Shown in pieces: positions 1 through 11,975 of a DNA stretch of 64,000 bases. The notes below the pieces were generated by a model. It worked only from the letters and a program-made list of their open reading frames with translations. It was not told the DNA's origin and ran no database searches. The number at the start of each line of letters is the position of its first letter. Positions within the stretch are counted from its first letter, which is position 1. Made by a program: the position numbers and the translations under genes. This DNA is from Manduca sexta (Eukaryota; Arthropoda; Insecta; Lepidoptera; Sphingidae), in assembly GCF_014839805.1 (NCBI RefSeq), contig NC_051141.1, positions 18,918,777-18,982,776 of the forward strand, written 5' to 3'.

Positions 1-406
1 GTCCATTGAAATGTTACATTTATTAGGCCTTACCTTGCGTTTTTTAGAGGACGCAATTTTATTTTTTTGAAGTGTAGGGGAGGTCAGTGTAAAGCTAAAA
101 CCAAGTTTGTGGGGTCGCCACCCTTGTCCCACGGCCGCCATCTTAAAAATAGGGGTTGAAATGGTTTCACGATGTATGTCTTAAACTATTTATCTGACAA
201 AAAAAATGTATAAACATTTTTTGTTGCAAATTAAATTCTCTACAACTTTGGTCCAGTAACTTTTTGTCGTAGAATTATAAATAAAAAAGTTATAAGCGAA
301 AATGTTAAGGAATTCAATGTTAAGATAGCTTAAATGGACATAGGTCCATTGCAACGTCATCAGAACGTCTGTTTATAAGGTTAATAATACTTTTTTTGTA
401 CTCTCA

Positions 407-775
407 TTACGTATTACGTATTAGACAAACCCGCGGTTGTCGGCTTGTACGCGAATTACTTGGATCCTGAATCGCTTTGGCACAGATGAAGCAATTGTTC
501 ACAAAATCAAAGTCTGGCTCTGGAGCTTCTGAAACTGACGATAAACTACTGGAGCTGCTGCTGCGACGACGAACAACATTATCGGTTCGATTGTCCACGT
601 AATAACAGTAACACGAAATATGTACAGTAACTTCCGAAACAGTTCGTAAAAATTGTTCATTAACCTCATCATTTTTTGCTACAGCTCGCTCTATTAAAGT
701 TTTTACACCTTTTGCCTTCACAGTTCATATTTTATTTTCACCTAAAGGTTTTTTACAAATAAAACAATCACTCAT
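407..775 (-). pseudogene. Decayed N-terminal gene fragment inside the long-TIR element
   Basis: Starting from an ATG at 775, the frame encodes a protein beginning MSDCFICKKPLGEN, meets a TGA at 725-727, then stays open for about 105 more codons to a TAA at 407. It has two CxxC pairs (CFIC near residue 4 and CFIC about 90 codons later), the run VKAKGVKTLIERA, a VTVHISC segment, and a poly-Ser stretch. Small Cys-pair N-terminal domains of this style occur in uncharacterised arthropod transposon proteins, but I cannot name the family. It ends just inside the left TIR, so it is probably the first exon or 5' remnant of the autonomous element's gene. The single stop is the only visible break. Confidence 0.5.
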
Positions 776-1003
776 GATGCAATAATAAAAAAAGCTCACT
801 TAAAAAGTCAAAATGCTAATAAAAAAAAAGTAGTTTTCACTAAAGTTAAAATAGTGTCTAACATCATTCGAAATCGTCTTCACAATTAAAAAAAGAATAA
901 AATACATCCGCACGTACAGAAATATGTAGCACAACTAAAAGATATAAGTTGAACGACAACTTCAACACAATATTATCAGCTATTCTTACAATAAGAGGTT
1001 AGA

Positions 1004-1025
1004 AATAATAATAATAATAATAATA
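1004..1025. repeat. (AAT)n microsatellite
   Basis: About seven uninterrupted AAT units lie in the interior of the long-TIR element, next to the inner end of its right arm. Confidence 0.9.
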
Positions 1026-1467
1026 GCAGGCAGATGTTCTTTTGTTCCCTAATGGTCCCTTGGGTATTTGGGTATTAATGAGAGTACAGAAAAAAGTATT
1101 ATGAACCTTATAAATACACGTTCTGATGACGTTGCGGTGGACATTGCTTAACATTGAATTTCTTAACATTTTCGCTTATAACTTTTTTATTTATAGTTCT
1201 ACGACAAAAAGTTACTAGACCAAAGTTGTAGAGAATTTAATTTGCAACAAAAAATGTTTATACAATTTTCTTGTCAGATAAATAGTTTAAGAGATACATC
1301 GTAAAAACCATTTCAACCCCTATTTTCAAGATGGCGGCCGTGGGACAAGGGTGGCGACCCCAGAAACTTGGTTTTAGCTTTACACTGACCCCCCCTACAC
1401 TTCAAAAAAATAAAATTGCGTCCTCTAAAAAACGCAACCCCAAATGTAACTTTTCAGTGGACTATTA

Positions 1468-2639
1468 ATACAATTCAACACCGTAGACGCCGAATCCAGC
1501 AATGTATTACAAACAATGGTTTTCGTTTAAAAATTTCATTTACTTACTTCTTATAATTTGACCCGTTTTAGAAATATTTAAATTTGTTTTTATGTTATGG
1601 AATGATGTATTACACCATTTTTTAATTATTTTTTTATTTTTTTATAATATCATTTCTGAAAAGTTAAGGAACGTTGGTGCATACAGGCTTAAGTTATAAA
1701 TTTTATTTGACTAATTCTGGTTTGTATGATAAGTATTCTTTTTTAACTTTATTTCATACTGTTTTTACAATATTTTTGATAATATATTGCCTGTATTTTT
1801 ATAAATACAAAATACTATTTACAACTACTATTTAAAAATAATACATTTTCCTAATCTACAATCGGCGGTAACGTATCACTTTTGGATTAATTGCGTATAA
1901 ATAACTTATAATGGGATAAATTGTAAGTACTATTGTTTACAGGCATCAAGGCCATCCATCATGCTACATAGTAACAGGATCTGCATAACACGAAGTATTG
2001 CACTGACCAATTGATTCAATGATGTGTCACTCTAAATAAAACTCCTTGGACACAGTGTGAAGGTATGTTACGACGAAAGAAGTTTTGTTACGCGTTTACT
2101 TTTTAAATTGACATTCCTGTTCTGTCAATTATTTTTACATTCATCTGTTCATAGAAATTTTATAAGGATTATGTGAATTTAAATAAATACATTGATAGGT
2201 TGATAGGTGATCTAATATAAATACAAGTTTTGCTACAATATTGTATTGGCAAATAGTTTGCACTATAACATAAAATTTTGAAAACAGATTTGGAAACTAT
2301 TGTTTTTTGTATGTAATATTTTTTGTGGTTGATGTTTGGTATTCAGTTTTGCGGGTTAAGACTGCTTGATTGTTTTTTGGCGCATAGTAAGTTTTGTTTG
2401 TCTGTCTGTTTTTTTCTACTTCTCATTGATAAGGAATATTTTTAGTGCGTTCGTTCATCGCACATACTTTTGTGAATAAATCAATATCAAAAATGTTCTA
2501 TGCTGTACGTAGAATTTTTTTTTGTTTCAGACCGATCATTTTTACTCCACGTATTTAAAACATTCCCATACCAATTTGCAAATATTTTAATTGATTATTT
2601 GTGATCTCTTTTAATTCATAATCGATGATGTCCCATCCT
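1468..2639. other. No gene seen
   Basis: This is AT-rich sequence with many homopolymer runs. I see no coding frame, tRNA or recognisable repeat. Confidence 0.5.
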
Positions 2640-2800
2640 TTCCCGTTGATCATGAGCCGAGGTTCGTGATCCGTTAGTGGGTCGTCCTCATCATGGCCAC
2701 TTAATTTTTAAGGGTTGTGAGCGCCTAAAGCACTCACCCGAATGTCCGGTGTGTTTGTATAAGCCGACCTAGCCAGGCTAACAAACGTATTTTCAGGTAA
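2640..2800 (+). repeat. Interspersed repeat family X, copy 1
   Basis: This segment shares a core with 18745-18870: ttaatttttaa, then a gagcgcctaaag block, then gtaagccg-type sequence and gctaacaaac. The two copies are in the same orientation and look about 75-80% identical by eye. It is probably the 3' end of a retroelement, since both copies stop at the acaaac tract, but it has no coding part that would name it. Confidence 0.55.
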
Positions 2801-4851
2801 AAAAAAAATCTTTTAATTGTTACTTCTCAAGGGGTTTGTGAGTGAGCACTCATGACTGTTGTATTAGTCAGTATGACTGGTCCACATGCAAACTATATAT
2901 TAGGTGTGGCTCAGTACCACGTGCTCAATTAAGTCGTGTTAATCATCACCATCATCAGCCTTGTCTCTCCGACGGTGCGCCACACGTTGTGTTAATGTGT
3001 GGCTCAATTTTTGCTGATAATATATCGATGCCAATTAAGTAATGCCAGTAACTCGTATTGTCACAACGTTGCCAAGCCCATTGATCCCCTTGTCATACAA
3101 TAAGTATTAGCCTGTGTGCTTTCATATTTCATACAGATAATAAACGTTCGTTAGCTATTACGAATTTATAGGTATATTGAACAAAAATCATATATTTTTT
3201 TGCTGCCTTTGACACTACAATTGTGTGTATATTATTCGTGTTATGCTTCTTAGACCACCCAGGGCTCTTTGAAATTATATGTATAAAATTTTACCATACT
3301 ATTCCCCCCCATTCCAAGATTTGTACGTTTTTAATGCGCAAACGGGGATAATTTTTTGTAAATATTATTTTTGTATATATCTAAGCGGTTTGTGACGACT
3401 TTTCGAATGGACGTTTCAAATAAGACATAACCGAATTTTTAAGGTTTGGTAATGACTTGTGGGTGTAAAGGACATATCCGCTTTTTGTATGGTGGTGGTT
3501 TATTTTGAACAAATTCCAACCAACCTCAAACATATTGGATAAAAGTGTCCAACATGTGGAGCTTGGAATCATTCAAATAGTCATTTTAAAGCCCTCCATT
3601 TATATAAAATATAAGAGAGCAATGCCGTGGCAGAGTAACTCATAAAAATGACTTCATTGATTTGTTAGAGGTGGAATAGGAAACTACTTAGAATTTTAAT
3701 TTCTTTTTGACATAGTAGCTATAATTAGTAAATAGTTTTTTTTTTATAATTTGTGGCTATAAAGTACTTTTTTTAAATTCGCGGTTATTGTCCAATTTTA
3801 ATTTGTTATGATTCGTCTTGCGTTTATTCTCAGACACAAATAAACTAGATTTTTGACAATTTTCCTTTTTTGGGAATGCGTTCCAATGCAGAGACATTTA
3901 TATTTCGAAAGCCTTTTTAAAAAATTTAATAGAGTAAAATAAAATTACAATAATCTTATAATCAGAGTTATTTAAATTAAATGCTTTATTGCAATAGGCT
4001 CCTTATTTATAGTTCTATCTAATTTAGTTACTGTCGAATAATAACCGTTTTTGGATGCGCCCTTGGGTCCTGACGTCCAGTCTATAACTAACTATTGTTT
4101 GATTTATTACTGATTTTAATGAGTGGTTATTTTAAATGAAACGTTATTTAGCCATTATAAAAATATATTGAACAACGAGCATACAATAAAATGGCAAATA
4201 TAAAAATAATACAATAAAAAGAATAATCAAACATAAAGGAGAATGCCCATTTTTGTATGAAAGTTGGGCTACGCTTGCGTCTGTAGAAAACCTTCACTAA
4301 ACTATAGGAAATGTATCCTAAATCTTAAATAAATTGAAATCAATTGGATATTCGATGGGAGTTAAGAGTAATCAGAATTTTTATAACTCGGTTATTTTGA
4401 GGTTAAGTATGGACTGCAATAATGTACGGTAGAGTGTACCTACGTGCCTAATTAAGTTCAATATTGCAGTACCTACTTGATATTGCTATAAACAGTTATT
4501 GGACATTCTTTTCACTTAGCTTTAATCGCCCTATTAAGAAACTGATAGGTATTAACATATCTGATGAGACGTAGCTCCAATAAAACTTCTAAGATAGTAT
4601 GGCGGAATATTAGTTTTTCCACTGAGCATATAAGTACTACCCGACCCTTTGTGTAAGTACATATTTTTCTAACTTATCACTTATTTTATTACATGGATTA
4701 AATTAATCTTTATTTTCACCTGCTATTATCTCATTTCTTATATATGGCGTCAACACATTTGTAGAATAGATTCAGCTTAGTTTTAATGACGGGCCGCATG
4801 CCCGACGCCACCAACCCTGTGGAGGTTTCCGATCCCAGGCAAGTCATGTAC
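2801..4851. other. No gene seen
   Basis: AT-rich non-coding sequence. Only short chance open frames are present and no repeat family was recognised. Confidence 0.45.
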
Positions 4852-5282
4852 TCCATTGAAATGTTACATTTTTTAGGCCTTACCTTGCGTTTTTTAGAGG
4901 ACGCAATTTTATTTTTTTGAAGTGGTGGGGGGGTCAGTCTAAAGCTAAAACCAAGTTTGTGGGGTCGCCACCTTTGTCCCACGGCCGCCATCTTGAAAAT
5001 AGGGGTTGAAATGGTTTTTACGATGTATCTCTTAAACTATTTATCTTACAAAAATGTATAAACACTTTTTGTTGCAAATTAAATTCTCTACAACTTTGGT
5101 TTAGTAACTTTTGTCGTAGAACTATAAATAAAAAAAGTTATAAGCGAAAATGTTAAGAAATTCAATGTTAAGCAATGTCCATTGCAACGTCATCAGAACG
5201 TGTGTTTATAAGGTTCATAATACTCTTTTTTGTACTCATTAATACCCAAATACCCAAGGGGCAATTAGGGAACAAAAGAACG
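4852..5282. mobile_element. Long-TIR element, single arm of a second copy
   Basis: This ~430-base stretch matches the terminal arms of the element at 1-1467, including the block ggacgcaattttatttttttg and the ggcggccgtg-type block read in reverse. It extends through the inner sequence atacccaaatacccaag, as the right arm of copy 1 does, so it corresponds to that arm in inverted orientation. At 5282 it stops abruptly and LINE sequence begins. No partner arm is visible up to 64 kb, so the copy is solo or disrupted. Confidence 0.75.
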
Positions 5283-7690
5283 TGCTATGACTGCGAACTA
5301 ATGCATTGTACAATATAATTTTGGTGTGCGGTTTGAAGCCCTTACTGTTTCTTCTTACAAATCCTAACATCTGAGCCGCCTTAGCGACTATTTTGTTAAT
5401 ATGTGAGATAAAATTAAGTTTGCTGTCCATATAAATACCGAGGTCACGGATTTCATTTACATGCTGAAGATAGACCCCGACAAGCTCATAACTAGTATCA
5501 TATGGTTTCTTTTTACGGGTGTAACTTATATGGAAACATTTATTGATATTGAGTGACATGTCATTCATATTGCACCAAGAACAGAGGGCGTTTAAGTCTG
5601 TCTGTAAGAGAATCGTGTCGTTGCGATCATTAATTGGTTTGTAAAGCTTCATATCATCGGCAAAGAGAGATATCTTGCTGTGTTTAATAGCAATCGTGAT
5701 GTCATTGATAAATATCAAAAATAGTATGGGGCCTAAGTGCAATCCCTGTGAGACACCAGATTGTGCGATATAAGCCTGTGACTCGGCTCCATTAACGGAT
5801 ACTGTTTGAGTTCTCTTAGACAAGTAAGACTTAAACCAAGTGAGCAATGTTCCTCCTATGCCACAGGCGTCTAGTTTCTCCAACAGTAAGCAGTGACTGA
5901 CCTTGTCAAATGCGCTTGAAAAGTCAAGATATATAGAGTCCACCTGTATACCTTTATCTAGTTCTTGTGAGAGGTCTGAGACATATGAGATCATGTTAGT
6001 GCTGGTGGATCGACTCGCTCGAAACCCGTGCTGGAAGTCTGATAATTGACTATCAATGTATTTTGATAGTATTGGACAGATAAGGGATTCAAATATTTTA
6101 GAAAAAGTACTGAGGATTGAGATTGGACGATAGTTTTTAACTGAGTTTTGCTCACCCTTTTTATAAATGGGGACTATACGTGCTTTCTTCCATTCATTAG
6201 GAAAATTACCCTCGCTGAGGGAACAATTAACAATGAGACTCAAGGGAAGAGCAAGAACAGATCTACATCTGTGGATAAAAAGAGGAGGGATATTATCCGG
6301 TCCTGCACCTTTCGAAGTGTCTAATTTTTTAAGGGCTTTAAGAATATCAGATTCCGTGAAACTGAGTTTAGTTAGACAATTTGTTATAAGTTGGGAATTT
6401 TCCTGGGGTTGATTAGTAGTTGAGGATAATATTTTGTTCATGTTAGGGTTGTAAACAGAAGAAAAATGTTTCGAAAATAGATTAGCAGCTTCAATGTTAG
6501 TTTTCGCAATTTGATTATTTAGTTCCATATTTGCAGGGATATACGACTTAGTTCCTCGTATGTTTTTTATATAACTCCAAAATATTTTTGGACACTTTGG
6601 TAAATTTGTTTCTATAGTATTTTTATAGTTTTTGAGGCAAATGTCGTACAGTTTATGACAGTTCTTTCGGAGTCTATGGTAATCATCTTTGTCACGAGGA
6701 TTGTTATATATATCTAGTCGCTTTTTAGTTTTATCTTTTTCAGCCAAAAGTTGAATTAGTGCATTGCTAAACCAAGTAGGATATTTGTTCTTTTTAATGT
6801 TTCGTTTAGGTACCGTTTGTTTAATGATATTTCTTACGAGTTCATAGAATTTTGCAACCATTGTATTTACATTATCACAATTACATAGTTCCGCTTGCCA
6901 GTCGATGACTTTCAAATGTGAAAGTATAACTGTATAATTAGCCTTAAAATAGTTATAATCGGTACGATATTGTTTGCGCATAGGTGTTACATTATTAAAT
7001 TTAATGTTTACTAACAAAGGTGGGTGTCTGTTATCTAAGTTGCTCAATAAATCAGTAGGTGTCTCTACACTTATGTTATTCAAATTACTTAATACTAAAT
7101 CGAGAAGTCTATCATCGCAGTTTTTAATACTATTAAATTGATACAAATTATTTAATGATATAAAATCTATGAGATTATACGCTAACCCAGAATTATTGTT
7201 GGACGGTGTCATGAAGGAATTATCTGGTCCTTTAGACCAGTTAATCAGTGGAAGATTGAAGTCTCCCATAAGCAATATGTTATCTGCCTCATTTAAAATT
7301 GTATCAACAGATTCTAAAAACTTGATCAAAGTTCCGACTTTACTGGCGGAGGAAGATACACAACACAAATAGCTACTTTTTTACGTATATTATTGGCGTT
7401 TATTTCGAGCATAACCCATATATTTTCAATGTCCAATTCCCATTGAGACATGCGAGTCGAAGGGATTTCATTATTAATTGCCAGTAAAACTCCTCCACCA
7501 TCTTTTTTAGTAGAGCTAGTATGTTGTCGATCCTTGCGGTAAACAGTGTACCGAGAATCGATTAGCTCATTGTTGGATATATTGGCATTTAACCATGTCT
7601 CTGTCAAAGCAATCACATTAAAGTTAGTTTGTAAAACATTTTTTAAAAAATTGTCAGTCTTAGTTCGTAAGCCTCTAACGTTCTGATAAT
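5283..7690 (-). pseudogene. LINE ORF2: APE endonuclease plus reverse transcriptase
   Basis: The frame opens near 7690 with a YYQNVRGLRTKTDNF segment, then IALTETWLN and DGGGVLLAI, typical of APE-type LINE endonucleases. A one-base frameshift near 7340 separates it from the long frame that continues with LLMGDFNLP, the endonuclease GDFN motif. The RT follows: LKKLDTSKGAGPDNIPP, a fingers block around YRPISILSTFSKIFE, the first catalytic Asp in LDFSSAFDKVSH, SGVSQGLHLGPILF (usually SGVPQGS, so mutated), and the FADD box (LFADDMKLY). No ATG is seen at the start of ORF2. The frame runs into the TIR arm at 5282, so the protein would lack its C-terminus. It was once a nick-and-prime retrotransposition enzyme and is now inactive. 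Confidence 0.85.
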
Positions 7691-7852
7691 ATATATGAAA
7701 CTTAAATTACTATTATCTCTATCTTTAAACTATAATTAAAAATCTAAATTTAAGCAAACTAGGGAAACAAAATATTTTTTCTGTGAAGTTATATCTTATA
7801 ATTATATTATGTTTTATATATATAACTGCTTATATATATTAATTACGTACGT

Positions 7853-8797
7853 TCAAGTTGATATTATGGTCAATACTTCTAGATTTTTAATTAATATTGC
7901 TTGACTAAATTCGTCCTTTCTTAAATACACGCGTCCGTTACGAGTCCAGACAAATTTATACGCCAGATCTCTTGCTTTCTTTCTGGCCGCAGCGTGCAGA
8001 GATTTATTGGCAGGTGTCAAATGCTCTGCAACGAAAACTGGTTTCTTGGTACCTCCAAGCCCGAGATGATGGGAGTTAAGTTTGTTGCTTGGATTCCGTT
8101 TATTGTAGTGGGATACGGCGGACAGAATGAGATCACGTTGTCTAGGACTTCGCAGCTTGGCAATCACTGCTCGTGGTTTATCGCTGTCTCGATTAGATTT
8201 CGCTACTCGAGTGGCGAGTTGGATGTCTTCAGCAATCAAAGGGGCTTCTACTGTTTTGGTCAACTGTATAACCGTATCAATCAAATTTTCTGAACGATGC
8301 TCGGGAATACCATTAATTTCAATATTGCAGTTCCTAGAATGGAGTTCTAATGTGTTGAGCCTGCCTGAGATATCCTTAATATTTCCCTTAAGATGTTCGT
8401 TTTCTTTCTGTAGTTCGCTAATTACAGCTGTTTTTGGTTAAGTTCAGTCTTTAATTCCTCAAATTGTATATTAAAAACTCATCGCATCACGAAAAGATCC
8501 AATATCTTCCTGTATTGCTCGGAGCTGACTTGTCATATATTCACGATCAACTTTTCGAGCTGCAGTTAGCTCCTCTATTAATATTTCACGGATCTTTTCT
8601 ACAGTAATTAAATCTTCGGGCTTTCCTGAGACTAACCCTGGGCTTATATTTTGTTCGATACTCGTATTATAATCAGAACTGTTCTCTTTAGTGCGCGAGG
8701 AGTTAATGGTTAGTCGGCTCGCGGGTGTATTCAGGTTCTTAGGTACTTTATGTTGCGATTTTGAATTAGGCTTAGTAGAATTTTTTGAAGGCCCCAT
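7853..8797 (-). pseudogene. LINE ORF1: coiled-coil RNA-binding protein, frameshifted
   Basis: Starts at the ATG at 8797 (MGPSKNSTKPNS), with a basic, Ser/Asn-rich N-terminus followed by an acidic helical stretch (VEKIREILIEELTAARKVD). Frame changes near 8463 and 8435 break it. The next frame gives a coiled-coil-like stretch and RNCNIEINGIPE, the usual entry into the LINE ORF1 RRM-like domain. The C-terminal part contains PANKSLHAAARKKARDL, YKFVWTRNGRVYLRKDE and ends at 7853. This matches the ORF1 plan of Jockey/CR1 elements: coiled coil, RRM-like domain, C-terminal domain. It lies upstream of ORF2 on the same strand, as expected. Confidence 0.75.
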
Positions 8798-9533
8798 TTG
8801 TTATTTTAAGTACACGTGGTAAAGGAGGATATTATTTAATTTTGTATGAGTTGATAACATTTATTTTATCTGCAATAAACAATCTAATCGTTGCAGAAAG
8901 CCCAGGCGAAGCAAAAAAAATCTTTTATATGATCTAAATAGAGTATTTACTAAAAAAAAAGGAGAGATTCGAACAATATACGCGATAAAAGCAAAATAAT
9001 TTCGCCGTTGTATACCTACATGATATTATCTTTAAAATGCCATCACTTAACTATTAATTATGGGTTATATGGTGGTTAAATTACAACATACAATAAACAC
9101 AAAATGAGCATCATGATCAAATAACGAAATCATAAATAAGTCGTATACAAAATGATAATTGTTACATAAAATATAAAGGAAGTAATGCGAATTGCTGCAG
9201 AAATGTAGGTACCGGTTGTAACATCAACAAAACATCAACTAAAGCAAGCAGGTCGACGGAGGAACTAATTAATATTTTCTGAACGATGCAATATTATTAG
9301 GCGACACAGAAGGGTTATATATACATATATATGCAAATTAATCCTCTATCAACCTGGTATAGCTGGTCCTTCGTTAATTTGACACCTGTATAACTAAAAG
9401 CAGATATGTATTCCTTCATCGAGCCAATTTGTAATTATATGTACATTGTACAGTCATGTGGCTATAGTGAATAGTGCGCCGTTTTTATGTGCAATTTTGT
9501 TAGTCTATGACGCCTCTATTTGTAAAACGTCTT
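8798..9533. other. No gene seen; may contain the LINE 5' UTR
   Basis: AT-rich sequence upstream of LINE ORF1 on its own strand. The 5' boundary of the LINE cannot be set by eye, and no other feature is visible. Confidence 0.4.
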
Positions 9534-9849
9534 TGCCGGTGCCACACACAGACAAATTTTTGAACACTTGTTTGAACTCATGTTTGGTAGCAAAAATACA
9601 AATACGCAAATACCCGTGGTATTTGCGTATTTCTATTTTATTACAGACACTGGCCAAATTTAAATTTTTATGGCTTTTACTTTTAGGTTTTTAGGTTTAA
9701 AACTCGATAACTTTGAACGCTTTGATGTGTGGTCGAAAAACCGATACCGAGTGGCAAATACGTAAACATTTAAACAAACTTTGCACAAATACGCAATTGG
9801 CCGTGCCTCACATGAGTTCAAATATTTTTACTATCTGTGGCGCCGGCAT
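9534..9849. mobile_element. MITE-like element with inverted arms
   Basis: The left arm (tgccggtgccacac from 9534) and the right arm (ctgtggcgccggcat near 9835-9849) are inverted copies. A second inverted block, ttgaactcatg, lies just inside each. Within it is a perfect 14-bp stem at 9600-9613 and 9619-9632 (aaatacgcaaatac) around a 5-base loop. No coding capacity is seen. Family unassigned. Confidence 0.5.
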
Positions 9850-10236
9850 AATATTAACTTTTGACATTGATAAATGACGATGTCTTAGTTTTTTTTAATA
9901 AAAAGTAAGGTGGACCAAGGAACAACTTCATTCAACTGTATTTGTGACGTCATCAAGAATTTCTCGGTTTTTATTTTTTGTTTCTTTGAAATTAAGTATT
10001 AAAAAATATGAAAAATACATAATCGTACTCAGAGTAGAAAAATTTACAAACGGTATTTTTGTTTTAGGCACGTTAACATTTTGAAATGTCAATTTTACGC
10101 TGAAGCTTTCTTCCATAAAGGATACGTCAGTAAAAAGAATTACACTTGGACTTAATAATTTATCTATTTTAAACTCAAATCAAAGTCGTTTGCTTTATTT
10201 GTTTAAAAAATTATTTAAAAAATATATTCTTTGTGA

Positions 10237-10430
10237 ATTATCGCTTGCTTTAACGGTGAAGGAAAACATCGTGAGGAAACCTGCATACCTGGGAAATTCT
10301 CTATAGGAATTTTCAAGGTTGTGTGAAGTCTACCAATCCACACTGGGCCAGCGTGGTGGACTAAGGCCTAATGCCTCTCATTATCAAAGGAGGACCATGC
10401 CCAACAGTGGGACAGTAACACAAATTTATT
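10237..10430 (+). mobile_element. tRNA-derived SINE family A, 5'-truncated
   Basis: The body contains gaattatcgcttgctttaac, catcgtgaggaaacctgc, gccagcgtggtggactaagg and ends near cccaacagtgggacagtaac. The same body recurs at 15735-16215, 27938-28212, 51145-51425 and 54485-54850. The tRNA-like head seen in the 54485 copy is missing here. Confidence 0.75.
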
Positions 10431-10612
10431 TAAAGAACGGAGATATATATTTGGTGAGGGTCATTGAATAAATAGATAAATGAGTGAATTGTCATGAAAT
10501 TAAAACCAATTTCTGCATAGAGACTTAGAGCACAGGAAGAAATAAGCAACCTACTTAAGTATTAAGTCTTCTAGCTTTATTGAGTTTATACCTAATTATT
10601 GAGAACTAATCT

Positions 10613-10968
10613 ATACATATAAAAGAAAGCTGTGTTAGGTACACTATTTATAACTCAAGAACGGTGGTGGGCAGGTAGCTTAGAACCAGAAAAAGGACGT
10701 AGGATACTTTTTACTATTATATAAAGCTGAAGAATTTGTTTGTTTGTTTGAACGCGCTATTCCCAGGAACTACTGCTTCAAACTGAAAAATTCTTTGAGT
10801 GCTGGATAGCTCACTTATCAAGGAAGACTATAGGCTATATATCATCATGCTATGATCAAAAGGAGCGGAGCAGTAATGAAAACTGTAGCAAAAAGGGGGA
10901 AATTTTATAACTTTTGAGAGATTTAAACCTATATCATGCGGGCGGAGCCGCGGGCAAATGCTAGTTTA
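10613..10968 (+). mobile_element. Helitron-like non-autonomous element (chimeric)
   Basis: The 3' end reads gcgggcggagccgcgggc followed by aaatgctagt: a short GC hairpin and then CTAG before a T, which is the Helitron terminator signature (hairpin plus CTRR). A 5'-type start, actattatataaagctgaag, occurs near 10716. The preceding ~100 bases (tctatacatataaaa onward) look like the 5' part of a related element, so two copies appear joined. The same ends occur at 51646-52520. No Rep/helicase coding is present. Confidence 0.7.
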
Positions 10969-11142
10969 CAATAAATAACAATCGCTACACCCGTTCAATG
11001 AATCAAATAAATTGTTAAGTAAAAGTGTGAAATCTTCTAACTGACGACATTCTGCTGGAAGGTCGCCTCTTGCCGTTAAATGTTCAGCCGCAACAGCTCA
11101 TAAACGGGGTTATTATTTGTCCTTTAAGGCGATACCTCAAGG

Positions 11143-11354
11143 TCCATTTTCATACATTTTGTTTCACCTTTAATCTGGGTAACTAAACAAGTATTGGCAA
11201 GTAAAGAATTTAAATTCACGTCTAGTTAGTGATTAGTTCTCGCAGTTGAAAGAAAAACGTAAAAATAATTATTAATCATGGATATTTCGGCCTTTAAAAT
11301 TTCGTCATATTAAATTTTAAAGGCCGAAATATCCATGATTAATAATTATTTTTA
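11143..11354 (+). repeat. MITE-type repeat, copy 1, ending in a perfect palindrome
   Basis: The block from tttcatacattttgtttcacc through gcagttgaaagaaaaacgta is repeated almost exactly at 14989-15168. In this copy the end is an inverted repeat: 11260-11302 and 11312-11354 are perfect 43-base inverted copies around the 9-base spacer cgtcatatt. The other copy lacks the second arm. Confidence 0.75.
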
Positions 11355-11975
11355 ACATCTAGTCTAAGCACTTTTAGGGAGATATATAATATCTAAGTAT
11401 CTGAATCAGTTCAACCTGTCAAATATATAATTTATAACAGCTCTCAAAGTGCCTATGTATATGTGTACCGCAAATTTTTTTTTATATGTATTCTTGTCCT
11501 CTGTTAAGAGTTTTATCGAGAACTTTAATTCAAACTTGAAACCTTTTGTCCTGCCAAGATTTGCACCTATAACTAGTTGCATTAGGGACATAATGTAATG
11601 GTACTGAAAAATAATACAATAATTTATTAAAATATAATAAATGATGCCATGTATTTTTAACACAATACAAATGCAAGGAATTAGTCCCTTAGACATACAG
11701 CTCTGAAATTTGTTTATTCAATAGGCAAACCAAAATAAATATATTAAACCAAGATGACGTACTAACAACAATCTTGTCTACCAACAGATTTTTCATAGTT
11801 TAAATTAAAAATGAATATCGCATAATTTTAAGGTATGCAGATTTCCACACGTGTTTTAAAAAAGACTTTATTTAAATGAGCAGATTTCGCCATCGCGGTG
11901 AATAAGTAAACATTATGTACGATTTTAATGAGTACTACAGATATTATTTTTATGAAAAATATAAATGTCATTTAC

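Larger units (their letters stand above)
1..1467. mobile_element. Long-TIR non-autonomous DNA element, copy 1
   Basis: The first ~413 bases and the segment 1075-1467 are inverted copies of each other over about 400 bases, with small differences. The left end begins gtccattgaaatgttacat and the right end, read in reverse, begins gtccactgaaaagttacat. The interior (~414-1074) is AT-rich and carries a decayed gene fragment on the minus strand (407-775) and an AAT microsatellite. The element starts at or just before the window edge, so its target duplication cannot be checked. Very long TIRs with a small interior fit a foldback-type or internally deleted DNA transposon. The superfamily is not recognised. 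Confidence 0.75.
5283..8797 (-). mobile_element. Jockey/CR1-type non-LTR retrotransposon, 3'-truncated and degenerate
   Basis: A two-ORF LINE on the minus strand: ORF1 begins at 8797, and ORF2 (endonuclease then reverse transcriptase) runs from ~7690 to the junction at 5282. The RT reads through its C-terminal thumb region (LYNALVRS) and is then cut by the long-TIR arm, so the last part of ORF2, the 3' UTR and the tail are missing. LINE copies usually lose their 5' end, so this 3' loss points to a later rearrangement or insertion. Motifs fit the Jockey/CR1 supergroup; the exact clade is not assigned. Confidence 0.85.

Noticed and set aside
4731..4991. 86-codon minus-strand frame
   Set aside because: It lies in the long-TIR arm and its adjacent flank, and reads the terminal repeat itself.
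6167..6412. Plus-strand frame opposite the LINE RT
   Set aside because: Antisense shadow of the RT coding sequence.
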